Positions 58,110 to 64,000 of a stretch of DNA of 64,000 nt are shown here, piece by piece. Position 1 is the first letter of the stretch, and each line of letters begins with the position of its first letter. Source of the DNA: Nostocoides sp. F2B08 (GTDB taxonomy: Bacteria > Actinomycetota > Actinomycetes > Actinomycetales > Dermatophilaceae); contig NZ_WESE01000004.1 in assembly GCF_009184895.1 (NCBI RefSeq), positions 434,001-498,000 of the forward strand, in the 5' to 3' direction. The notes under the pieces were generated by a model that saw only the letters and a program-made list of their open reading frames with translations, was not told the DNA's origin and ran no database searches. The position numbers were made by a program, and so were the translations under genes.

Positions 58110-58274
58110 GTGGGCTGGCCCGCGGCGGGAGTCGCGCGGCACGGCTTCCCGCAGGCCTCGCCATCGCCCGGCGCATCCTCTTCGGCGACCGCTCGTTCCC
58201 CGACGTCGATGCCCCGGTCACCTCCGCTCCCGCCCACCCGAGCGGTTGTGTCATGGAGACACGCCGGGTGACAG
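58110..58274 (+). pseudogene. 3' remnant of an FAD oxidoreductase related to the 41 kb gene
   Basis: From 58159 the plus strand encodes [19 protein letters not shown] and [10 protein letters not shown], nearly identical to the last 38 residues of the 40973-42163 gene, and the nucleotide match continues through the palindrome arms. Before 58159 the likeness fades (GLARGGSRAARLPAG). The 5' part of the gene is gone, probably lost when the IS256 element or a deletion removed it. The loop sequences differ, so this is a relic of a paralogue, not a recent copy. Confidence 0.7.
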
Positions 58275-58306
58275 ACCCAAGCATCAGCGTGTCTCCATGA
58301 CACAAC
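58245..58306. repeat. Palindromic element type A, copy 3
   Basis: Perfect 20-base arms at 58245-58264 and 58287-58306, 22-base loop. It lies at the end of the FAD-oxidoreductase remnant, exactly where copy 2 lies in the intact gene, so gene end and repeat were duplicated together. Confidence 0.9.
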
Positions 58307-58420
58307 GAGCCCGGGGTGACGACTCGCGACGCGGGCTGGGGATTTGCGCATGACCCGACCGGCGCATACCTGCCGGAGACTCTCGCCCCCGGTCCTGGAG
58401 ACTCTCGCCCCGGGTCCGAC

Positions 58421-58537
58421 TCACGACCGTGGCAGGTCGTCCACCGCTGTGCGGATCGTCGCGATCTGGTCCGCGGTGAGATCCGCGCCGACGATGTAGG
58501 ACCACGCCGAGACATCCTCGTTCTCCCACCCTCGCAC
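58421..58537 (-). other. Short coding-like frame (38 codons), possible gene relic
   Basis: The minus strand reads GWENEDVSAWSYIVGADLTA followed by DQIATIRTAVDDLPRS and a stop. An in-frame stop lies three codons before a GTG at 58537. Composition looks like real protein sequence, perhaps the end of a lost gene, but there is no ribosome binding site. Confidence 0.3.
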
Positions 58538-58610
58538 GAGCCGTCAGGAGCCTGATCGGGCCGGGCTCGCGGTGGCCCACCGAAGCTCCCGTCCGACCTC
58601 CGTGACGGCC

Positions 58611-58650
58611 CGGTGCAGGTCGGCGCAGGTCGGCGCAGGTCGGTGCAGAC
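58611..58650. repeat. Four tandem 10-base units (CGGYGCAGGT)
   Basis: Units at 58611, 58621, 58631 and 58641; the last has two changes. It lies 17 bases beyond the 3' end of the membrane-protein gene. Nothing indicates a function. Confidence 0.6.
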
Positions 58651-58666
58651 CTACACAGAAGAGGCC

Positions 58667-59398
58667 TCAGGCCCCGAAGAGGCGGTCCCGCAGTGCGAGT
58701 CGGCGGGTCTCGTAGCGGCTGTGCCGCCGAGCCGCCCGCGCCATCTTCCTCTCCCCGTAGAAGCGTCGCGCCCAGAACGACTCCGGCTTGGCCAGCCTGA
58801 CCGCACCGAACAAGGAGACGGAGGGCAGTGGCAGCCCGGCGATACCGATCACCAGCTTGCCCTTGAGCATGCAGATGACGCAGATCCCGACATGGAGCAG
58901 CACCACCATCGCTGTCACCCAGACGCCCGCCGAGGACACCTCCTGCTCGTCGACCCCGATCGGAGAGGTGCCGATCAGGAGAACCAGCCCGAACACCGCA
59001 GCGATCATGACCGCGTCGATGGACTTCTTGCCCTCCTGGGACCAGTAGACGTCCTCGAGATGCAGCCACAGGGCGAACTCGTCGAGCGCCAGGGCCGCAC
59101 CAACGCCGAATAGGGCAGCGAGCACCTCGATCCACGGGGAGTCCGGGCTGAACCGGAAGGTCAGCAGCCCCACGACGAGGACCAGAAGAATCCCCCAGAC
59201 CTGGTGGTGCACGTGAACCCCACCGATGTGGACATCCTTGATCGGGCCGGTCTCCTCGTCGGTGCCGGACTCCTTGCGCTTCCGGATCCGGACCGTGATC
59301 GTGCGGGTGACGGCATACGTCACGAGGAACCCGAGCAGCATCCACAGGGCGGCGGACCGTCCCGTGCCGACGACGTTCTCGCCGTACCACTCCCACAT
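58667..59398 (-). CDS. Integral membrane protein, actinobacterial hypothetical family
   Basis: A 243-residue protein with five or six hydrophobic segments. A signature VHIGGVHVHHQVWGILLVL lies between the first two, with three His in HVHH that could bind metal. The C-terminus is a basic cytoplasmic tail (RRFYGERKMARAARRHSRYE). Proteins of this type are common in actinobacteria with no known function. Start ATG 59398 has GGAG upstream; TTG 59404 is two codons earlier. It is alone in its unit. Confidence 0.7.
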   Translation of the reverse strand: MWEWYGENVVGTGRSAALWMLLGFLVTYAVTRTITVRIRKRKESGTDEETGPIKDVHIGGVHVHHQVWGILLVLVVGLLTFRFSPDSPWIEVLAALFGVGAALALDEFALWLHLEDVYWSQEGKKSIDAVMIAAVFGLVLLIGTSPIGVDEQEVSSAGVWVTAMVVLLHVGICVICMLKGKLVIGIAGLPLPSVSLFGAVRLAKPESFWARRFYGERKMARAARRHSRYETRRLALRDRLFGA

Positions 59399-59526
59399 GA
59401 GCAATGTCTCCGGAGGTCGTGCCGTGGTCCGGGGATTCCCGGCGACTCAACGCTACTGCGCTATCGAAGGCTTCTCGGCGTTCCTCCGATCCGCCCTCTC
59501 CGCCGCCGTCGTCCGGCGCGCCCGCC

Positions 59527-60189
59527 TCAGCCGGCCCGATCGACCAGCCCCGTCTCGAGGGCCCGGAGCACGGCGCGGGTGCGGTCGCGGACGCCGAGCT
59601 TGAGCAGGATCGAGGACACGTGGTTCTTCACGGTGCCCTCGGCCAGGTGCAGTCCTGCGGCGATCTCGCGGTTCGACCATCCGGCCGCCATCAGGCGCAG
59701 GACGTCGACCTCACGCTCGGTGAGTTCCTCCTGCCGAGGCGTATCGTCGGGACCGTGACCGGTCGTCCCGCCCGCGGCCAACCGGTGCAGCAGGCGCGAG
59801 CTGACCGCCGGCTGGATGTGCTGACCTCCGTCGGCGAGAGTGCGGATCGCCTCCAGGAGTGCCTCGAGCGTGACGTCCTTGAGGAGATAGCCCTGCGCGC
59901 CCTCGCGTAGCGCGGCGAGGACCTCGTCGTCGTCATCGAACGTCGTCAGCACGAGAACCGCCGGCCGATGCCGCGCAGCGCGCAGACCCCGCAGCGTCCC
60001 GATCCCGTCCAGGACGGGCATGCGCAGGTCGAGCAGCACGACGTCCGGCTGGGTGTCCGCGATGAGGTCGAGCGCAGCCTGCCCGTCACCCGCCTCGCCC
60101 ACGACATCGACGTCCTCGGCGAGCGAGAGCAGGCTGCGGATGCCGGCCCGCACGAGGGTCTGGTCGTCGACGAGGAGAACGCGGATCAC
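59527..60189 (-). CDS. NarL/LuxR-family response regulator (DesR-like)
   Basis: A 220-residue protein. The receiver domain has the acidic pair VDDQ and the phosphoacceptor in VVLLDLRMPVLDG, then LTTFDDDDEV and YLLKD. The LuxR helix-turn-helix is at 150-210 (LTEREVDVLRLMAAGWSNRE, GTVKNHVSSILLKLGV). Start GTG 60189 overlaps the kinase stop (GTGA). The candidate operator at 61468-61496, upstream of the ABC exporter, is its likely target. Confidence 0.93.
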   Translation of the reverse strand: MIRVLLVDDQTLVRAGIRSLLSLAEDVDVVGEAGDGQAALDLIADTQPDVVLLDLRMPVLDGIGTLRGLRAARHRPAVLVLTTFDDDDEVLAALREGAQGYLLKDVTLEALLEAIRTLADGGQHIQPAVSSRLLHRLAAGGTTGHGPDDTPRQEELTEREVDVLRLMAAGWSNREIAAGLHLAEGTVKNHVSSILLKLGVRDRTRAVLRALETGLVDRAG

Positions 60190-61397
60190 CGCAGCACCTC
60201 CGAGGTGGCGTCTGGCGCCATGTCGGCGGCGGTGATGTCCGGCACCTCGATGGTGACCCGGAAGCCCCCGGTGCCGTCGACGGCGACCAGCCCGCCGAGG
60301 GCCTCGACCCGTTCGCGCATCCCGGTGAGCCCGTTGCCCGGGGTCAGGCGGGCCGCGCCCACCCCGTCGTCGACGATCTCTGCCACGAGCCCGGGGCCGC
60401 TGCCGCCACCACTCCTGCGCACGGTGACGCGGACGTTGTCGGCGCGGGAGTGCCGCACGCTGTTGATCAGCGCCTCCTGGACGCTGCGAACGACGGCGTC
60501 CCGGACCGCAGGCGACGGGATCTCGAACTCGTCGGGGATGTCGACATGGACGGTCGGCCGAGGCAGCTGCGCCGCCACCGCGTCGACGGCCGAGCGCAGG
60601 TCCGGCGGCTCCTCGCGCAACCGGCTGACGACATGGCGCACGTCGGCCAGCAGGTCCTTGGCGATGACCCGCGAGCGCTGCACCGGTTCGACCGCGGCGC
60701 CGTCGGCGACGTGCGAGGCGACCTCGAGGTTGAGGGCGAGCGCGCTCAGCTGGTGGCCGACGAGATCGTGCAGGTCGCGTGAGATCCGCAGCCGCTCCTC
60801 GGTGCGGGAGTTCTCGGCGAGGAGGATCTGCGCGGCCTCCAGCTCGGCGTGCGCCCTGGCGAGCTCGGTGTGCGCCGTGCGCAGGCTCTCGTGCACCTCG
60901 GCGATCCGCTGTCGTGCCGCACTCTCCCGCCTCGCGATCTGCCCGGTCATGACTGCGAAGACCTGCAGGCCGAGATAGAACACCGCGGCGATGAGACCGC
61001 CCTCCTGCTCGACGCGCCAGCCGATCCCGAACATGACCGCGCTCTGGAGGCCGACGACCGCGAGCCCACCGGACAGCGGCAGGACCAGCCCCGCGCTCGC
61101 CGCAGTGATGACGAGCGGCACCCCGCCGAACCCGTAGAGCGGCTCCACCGCATACATGGCACTGCCGATGGCGACCATCGGGACCAGGAGCAGGCGGGCC
61201 CACCGCTGGGTCAGGTCGAGGAGCACGTCGACGAGGAACACCGGGATCCCAACGGCCCACAGCGCCCACCACTGCCACGCCATCGACAGGTCGATGAGGA
61301 CCGGCAGGAGGCCGACCATCGCATAGGTGAGCCCGCCCGCCACACCGGCCGTGCGCTCGAGCCCGACGTGCTCGCCGCCCTGGGCCTGCTCGCTCAT
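60186..61397 (-). CDS. Sensor histidine kinase (DesK/NarX-like HisKA_3)
   Basis: A 403-residue kinase. Five or six N-terminal helices (about 20-165) form the membrane sensor without an extracellular domain. A coiled coil (175-215) leads to the phospho-His region RISRDLHDLVGHQLSALALN (HisKA_3), then the N-box region SVQEALINSVRHSRA and G-box VDDGVGAARLTPGNGLTGM. Start ATG 61397 is chosen; extra codons upstream run into the divergent promoter. It is coupled to the response-regulator gene and divergent from the ABC-2 exporter, the usual arrangement for DesKR/LiaRS-like stress modules. Confidence 0.92.
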   Translation of the reverse strand: MSEQAQGGEHVGLERTAGVAGGLTYAMVGLLPVLIDLSMAWQWWALWAVGIPVFLVDVLLDLTQRWARLLLVPMVAIGSAMYAVEPLYGFGGVPLVITAASAGLVLPLSGGLAVVGLQSAVMFGIGWRVEQEGGLIAAVFYLGLQVFAVMTGQIARRESAARQRIAEVHESLRTAHTELARAHAELEAAQILLAENSRTEERLRISRDLHDLVGHQLSALALNLEVASHVADGAAVEPVQRSRVIAKDLLADVRHVVSRLREEPPDLRSAVDAVAAQLPRPTVHVDIPDEFEIPSPAVRDAVVRSVQEALINSVRHSRADNVRVTVRRSGGGSGPGLVAEIVDDGVGAARLTPGNGLTGMRERVEALGGLVAVDGTGGFRVTIEVPDITAADMAPDATSEVLR

Positions 61398-61467
61398 GCC
61401 GTCCAGGGTAGGTCGAACGCCCCGACCGCCGCCCGTGCCGGAAGTCATGGGGCCACCCCTGCCCGAG

Positions 61468-61496
61468 GTCACGACCGCCCTCACCGAGGTCGTGAC
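61468..61496. promoter_or_regulatory. Candidate response-regulator operator GTCACGACC-N11-GGTCGTGAC
   Basis: A perfect nine-base inverted repeat with an 11-base spacer (outer pairs AGGTCACG...CGTGACGA). It lies in the 186-base gap between the kinase gene and the ABC ATPase, about 90 bases before the latter. LuxR-type response regulators bind such dyads. Confidence 0.45.
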
Positions 61497-61583
61497 GAGC
61501 GGCACTGACGCCGGGCGCCGGCCGCTCCGTAGCGTCGATCTCATCACCGAAACCACGCCGCACACGCACATCGGAAGGCAGCC

Positions 61584-62564
61584 ATGAACGCCATCGAAGC
61601 CCGCTCACTGGGCAAGGACTACGCCGCGGTACGGGCCGTCGACGCGATCGACCTCGACGTCCCGCGCGGGCAGGTCACCGCCGTCCTCGGCCCGAACGGC
61701 GCCGGCAAGACGACGACCATCGAGATGCTCCTCGGCCTGCGCCGCCCGACCCGCGGCAGCGTCCGGGTCCTCGGCGGCGACCCGCAGAGCCGGGCCGTGC
61801 GCTCGCGCGTCGGCGCGATGCTCCAGGACACCGACGCCCCCGAGAGCCTCACCGTGCGTGAGATCATCGACCTCGTCGCCGCCTACTACCCCGCGCGGCT
61901 GCGCACCGAGGACGTCCTCGCGCGAGCCGACCTCGGGCCGTCCGCCGACCGACGGGTCACCCAGCTGAGCGGCGGCCAGCGGCAGCGCCTGTCGTTCGCG
62001 CTCGCCATCGCCGGCGACCCCGACCTGTTGTTCCTCGACGAGCCGACCGCCGCGCTCGACGTCACCGCGCGGCGCGAGTTCTGGCACCAGGTCTCGGGAT
62101 TCGCCTCACTCGGCAAGACCATCTTGTTCTCCACCCACAACCTCGCCGAGGCCGACGAGTTCGCCGAGCGGGTCGTCGTCATCGCCTCCGGCGCCATCGT
62201 CGCCGACGGCCCGCCCGCGCGGATCAAGCAGCTCGTACCGGGGCGCACCCTCACCCTGCGCACCGACGCTCCGGAGCCCTGGCTGCGCTCGCTGCCCGAC
62301 GTCCGCGACGTCGCAGCCCTCGACCAACCCCCTAGCGACCGGAGCCCGGGCGGCATCAACGTCGTCGCCGGGACCCGTGCCCTGCGCCTCCAGGTCGTCT
62401 CCGCCGAGACCGTGCTGCGTGAGCTCTTCGCCGCCGGCCACGAGGTCGCCGACCTGACCGTCGCCGAAGGCTCCCTCGAGGACGCCTTCGTCCACCTCAC
62501 CGGCCGCGACGCGGCACCCGCCGAAGAACCCCTGACCACCGACCGACTGGAGGCCCGGCTGTGA
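61584..62564 (+). CDS. ABC-2 exporter ATPase linked to a DesKR-like system
   Basis: A 326-residue single ABC domain: Walker A GPNGAGKTTTIEMLL, signature LSGGQRQRLSFALAI, Walker B LLFLDEPTAALD, and LFSTHNLAEADEF. The C-terminal 110 residues are the regulatory extension. Start ATG 61584 has GGAAGG upstream. It is coupled to the permease by a GTGA overlap. With the divergent two-component system this is a typical antibiotic- or membrane-stress-responsive exporter; substrate not predictable. Confidence 0.93.
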   Translation: MNAIEARSLGKDYAAVRAVDAIDLDVPRGQVTAVLGPNGAGKTTTIEMLLGLRRPTRGSVRVLGGDPQSRAVRSRVGAMLQDTDAPESLTVREIIDLVAAYYPARLRTEDVLARADLGPSADRRVTQLSGGQRQRLSFALAIAGDPDLLFLDEPTAALDVTARREFWHQVSGFASLGKTILFSTHNLAEADEFAERVVVIASGAIVADGPPARIKQLVPGRTLTLRTDAPEPWLRSLPDVRDVAALDQPPSDRSPGGINVVAGTRALRLQVVSAETVLRELFAAGHEVADLTVAEGSLEDAFVHLTGRDAAPAEEPLTTDRLEARL

Positions 62565-63409
62565 GCGCCACCACCGCATACCCCCGCACCACCTCACCCG
62601 ATGCGATCCCCGGCAGCGGCACGCCGTATGCGCTGCTCGCCCAGGTGCGCTCCGAGGTCGTCCGCTACCGGCGGATGCCCGAGTACTTCATCGGCGTCGT
62701 CGTCCTGCCGATCATCCTCTACGCGATGTTCGGCCTGCCGAACGCCGGCTCCAGCCTGCCCGAGGGCACGACCGTGACGGCCATACTCTTCGTATCCTTC
62801 GCGTGCTACGGCGTCGTCTCACAGGCGCTGTTCTCCTTCGGCGCCGAGCTCGCGACCGAGCGTCAGAAGGGCTGGCTGCGCCGACTGCGGGCGACCCCGA
62901 TGCCGATGTGGCTGTACTTCACCGGCAAGCTCGCCCTCAACGTCGTCTTCATCCTCGCCATCATCGGCGGCCTCATCGCTCTCGCGGCCACCGCCGGGCA
63001 GGCGAACTTCGAGGTCGACGCGCTGCTCCGGACCGTCGGGGTCCTCGTCCTCGGGACCGTCGCGTTCTCGCCGATGGGCGCCGCGATCGCGTACTGGGTC
63101 CGTCCCAAGGCTGCGACGACGATCGTCAACCTCGTCTTCCTGCCGTTGGCCTTCATGTCCGGCTTCTTCTTCTCGCTCTCGTCGCTGCCGCAGGTGCTGC
63201 AGGACATCGCCCCCTTCCTCCCGACGTACCACTTCGGCCAGCTCGCCTGGGGCGCGATGGCGCCGTCGGAGGCCGACCGTCTCGCCTTCGGCCTGCCGCA
63301 GGCGACCGACCCCGCGCTCAGCGCCGCTGTCGTCGCGGGCTGGTTCGTCCTCTGCTCCGTCATCGCCGCCGCCGGCTACCGCCGCGAGCTCGAGCGGGAG
63401 CGCGACTGA
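62561..63409 (+). CDS. ABC-2 permease of the two-component-linked exporter
   Basis: A 282-residue permease with six predicted helices. It has the ABC-2 linking segment ELATERQKGWLRRLRATPMP between helices 2 and 3, and FFFSLSSLPQVLQDIAPFLP before the last helices, the usual end of YadH/DrrB-like permeases. Start GTG 62561 overlaps the ATPase stop. Confidence 0.92.
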   Translation: MSATTAYPRTTSPDAIPGSGTPYALLAQVRSEVVRYRRMPEYFIGVVVLPIILYAMFGLPNAGSSLPEGTTVTAILFVSFACYGVVSQALFSFGAELATERQKGWLRRLRATPMPMWLYFTGKLALNVVFILAIIGGLIALAATAGQANFEVDALLRTVGVLVLGTVAFSPMGAAIAYWVRPKAATTIVNLVFLPLAFMSGFFFSLSSLPQVLQDIAPFLPTYHFGQLAWGAMAPSEADRLAFGLPQATDPALSAAVVAGWFVLCSVIAAAGYRRELERERD

Positions 63410-63550
63410 GGCCGACGGGTCCGCTCGAGCACCCTCCCAGCCGGCGGCGTCCTTCGGGCTCGGGTGACACCGCGAGCTCCGCCGAGATCCTCCCTCCGAC
63501 GGCTGCACCATGCCATGCGCCGATCGCGCTGGGGGCCTACCCTGCAGTGC

Positions 63551-63907
63551 ATGGGCACCACGTCGGGGATCGTTCTCAAGGCAGTGGGGTGGATCCTTGT
63601 CGGGCTCTTCGTCTGGGTCATCGGCGTCTTCGGGATCGCCCGCGGGCTCGAGGACCGGTGCCTCCTCGTCGCGGATGAGCAGGGCTATGGCGCGAGCACG
63701 CAGACGTCGTCGATCTGGCCTCCTCGGTTCACCTGCGAGCTGAGCGGGCCCGATGGCGCGTCCGAGACCAGCACCGTCGTGAGCCAGCCGGCGGTGGCAC
63801 TCCTGCGTTCCGGGTGGACGCTCGGCTTCCCCGCCGTCTGGCTCGCTGTGGGGGTCCTGGTCCTCGTCCGACGGACCTCGCGGGACGAGGTCCTGCCGAC
63901 CGGCTGA
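63551..63907 (+). CDS. Small membrane protein (118 aa), unknown function
   Basis: The frame from ATG 63551 encodes an N-terminal helix (AVGWILVGLFVWVIGVFGIA), a loop of about 50 residues with two Cys (RCLLVADEQG...RFTCELSGPD) that could form a disulfide outside the cell, and a second helix (AVWLAVGVLVLV) with a basic end. A coding character is likely, although no clear ribosome binding site is visible. No family recognised. Confidence 0.5.
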   Translation: MGTTSGIVLKAVGWILVGLFVWVIGVFGIARGLEDRCLLVADEQGYGASTQTSSIWPPRFTCELSGPDGASETSTVVSQPAVALLRSGWTLGFPAVWLAVGVLVLVRRTSRDEVLPTG

Positions 63908-64000
63908 CGCGGCGAAATCCCCGCCCACGTGCGCGTTCTCAGTTCGACGAGCGCTCGACGGGCCCCCGTGGTAGGAATGTCCCACTCATCAGGGGAGCGG
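63908..64000. other. Intergenic end of window
   Basis: Ninety-three bases with no recognisable coding or structural signal. Confidence 0.4.

Larger units (their letters stand above)
57997..58666. other. Gene-poor region after the IS element: pseudogene fragment, palindrome, short repeats
   Basis: From left to right it holds about 110 bases without features, the decayed 3' end of an FAD oxidoreductase (58110-58274), a type A palindrome, a near-tandem pair of 22-base units around GGAGACTCTCGCCCC (58374-58417), a 38-codon minus-strand frame and four 10-base repeats (58611-58650). No intact large gene is visible. Confidence 0.6.

Noticed and set aside
58611-58650. Possible CRISPR-like repeats
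   Set aside because: Units are contiguous 10-mers without spacers, and no cas gene is present.

Overview
This is a high-GC chromosomal window from an actinobacterium. The evidence is strong G/C bias at third codon positions, frequent GTG/TTG starts, LysG/LysE, DUF2510, BTAD/WD40-like and DesK/DesR-type families, and long GC-rich antisense reading frames. A Micrococcales lineage (Intrasporangiaceae-like) fits, but that is inference. I see no rRNA, tRNA, CRISPR array or prophage.

Layout. (1) 1-1.5 kb: the end of a VIT1/CCC1-type membrane protein, a small alarmone synthetase and a doubtful secreted peptide. (2) 1.6-17.4 kb: a catabolic region. It holds a 2-oxo-acid dehydrogenase complex (E3, E2 and a fused E1 alpha/beta) divergent from a VOC protein and an FCD-type GntR regulator. 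Beside it is an operon for a ribose-type ABC importer, an M24-fold hydrolase, an SDR and an aldehyde dehydrogenase, divergent from an XRE-cupin regulator. The substrate is unknown. (3) 17.6-20.7 kb: a three-gene ABC-2 exporter. (4) 20.8-31.7 kb: a visibly lower-GC defence island with a NERD protein, a phosphorothioate-DNA-type HNH endonuclease, a DUF2510-HIRAN protein, a two-gene unit of a GHKL ATPase-PD-(D/E)XK fusion with a DUF3644/HEPN-like protein, an EVE-like-HNH endonuclease and a PLD-helicase-DUF3427 protein. A lipoprotein and a secreted SNase-like protein follow. (5) 34-42 kb: an ABC-2 exporter, a decayed MNT-HepT pair, an HTH-nucleotidyltransferase pair, a 2OG-Fe(II) oxygenase, a MazEF-type pair and an FAD oxidoreductase. 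(6) 42.3-45.8 kb: a WD40/lipocalin-like protein with a probable missing 5' end, and divergent lysG/lysE. (7) 45.9-56.6 kb: a 12-gene ethanolamine-utilisation microcompartment operon on the minus strand, with an intact IS256-family element 34 bp before its first start codon. (8) 58-64 kb: a pseudogene fragment, a membrane protein, a DesKR-like two-component system divergent from an ABC-2 exporter, and a small membrane protein.

Things that cut across genes. Two families of long intergenic palindromes occur three times each in 35-58 kb. An approximately 113 bp promoter/leader with an ECF-sigma-like core is duplicated upstream of the 34.1 kb ABC transporter and the 41 kb FAD oxidoreductase. The best candidate for an undescribed system is the translationally coupled GHKL-nuclease plus DUF3644/HEPN pair at 24.1-27.3 kb.
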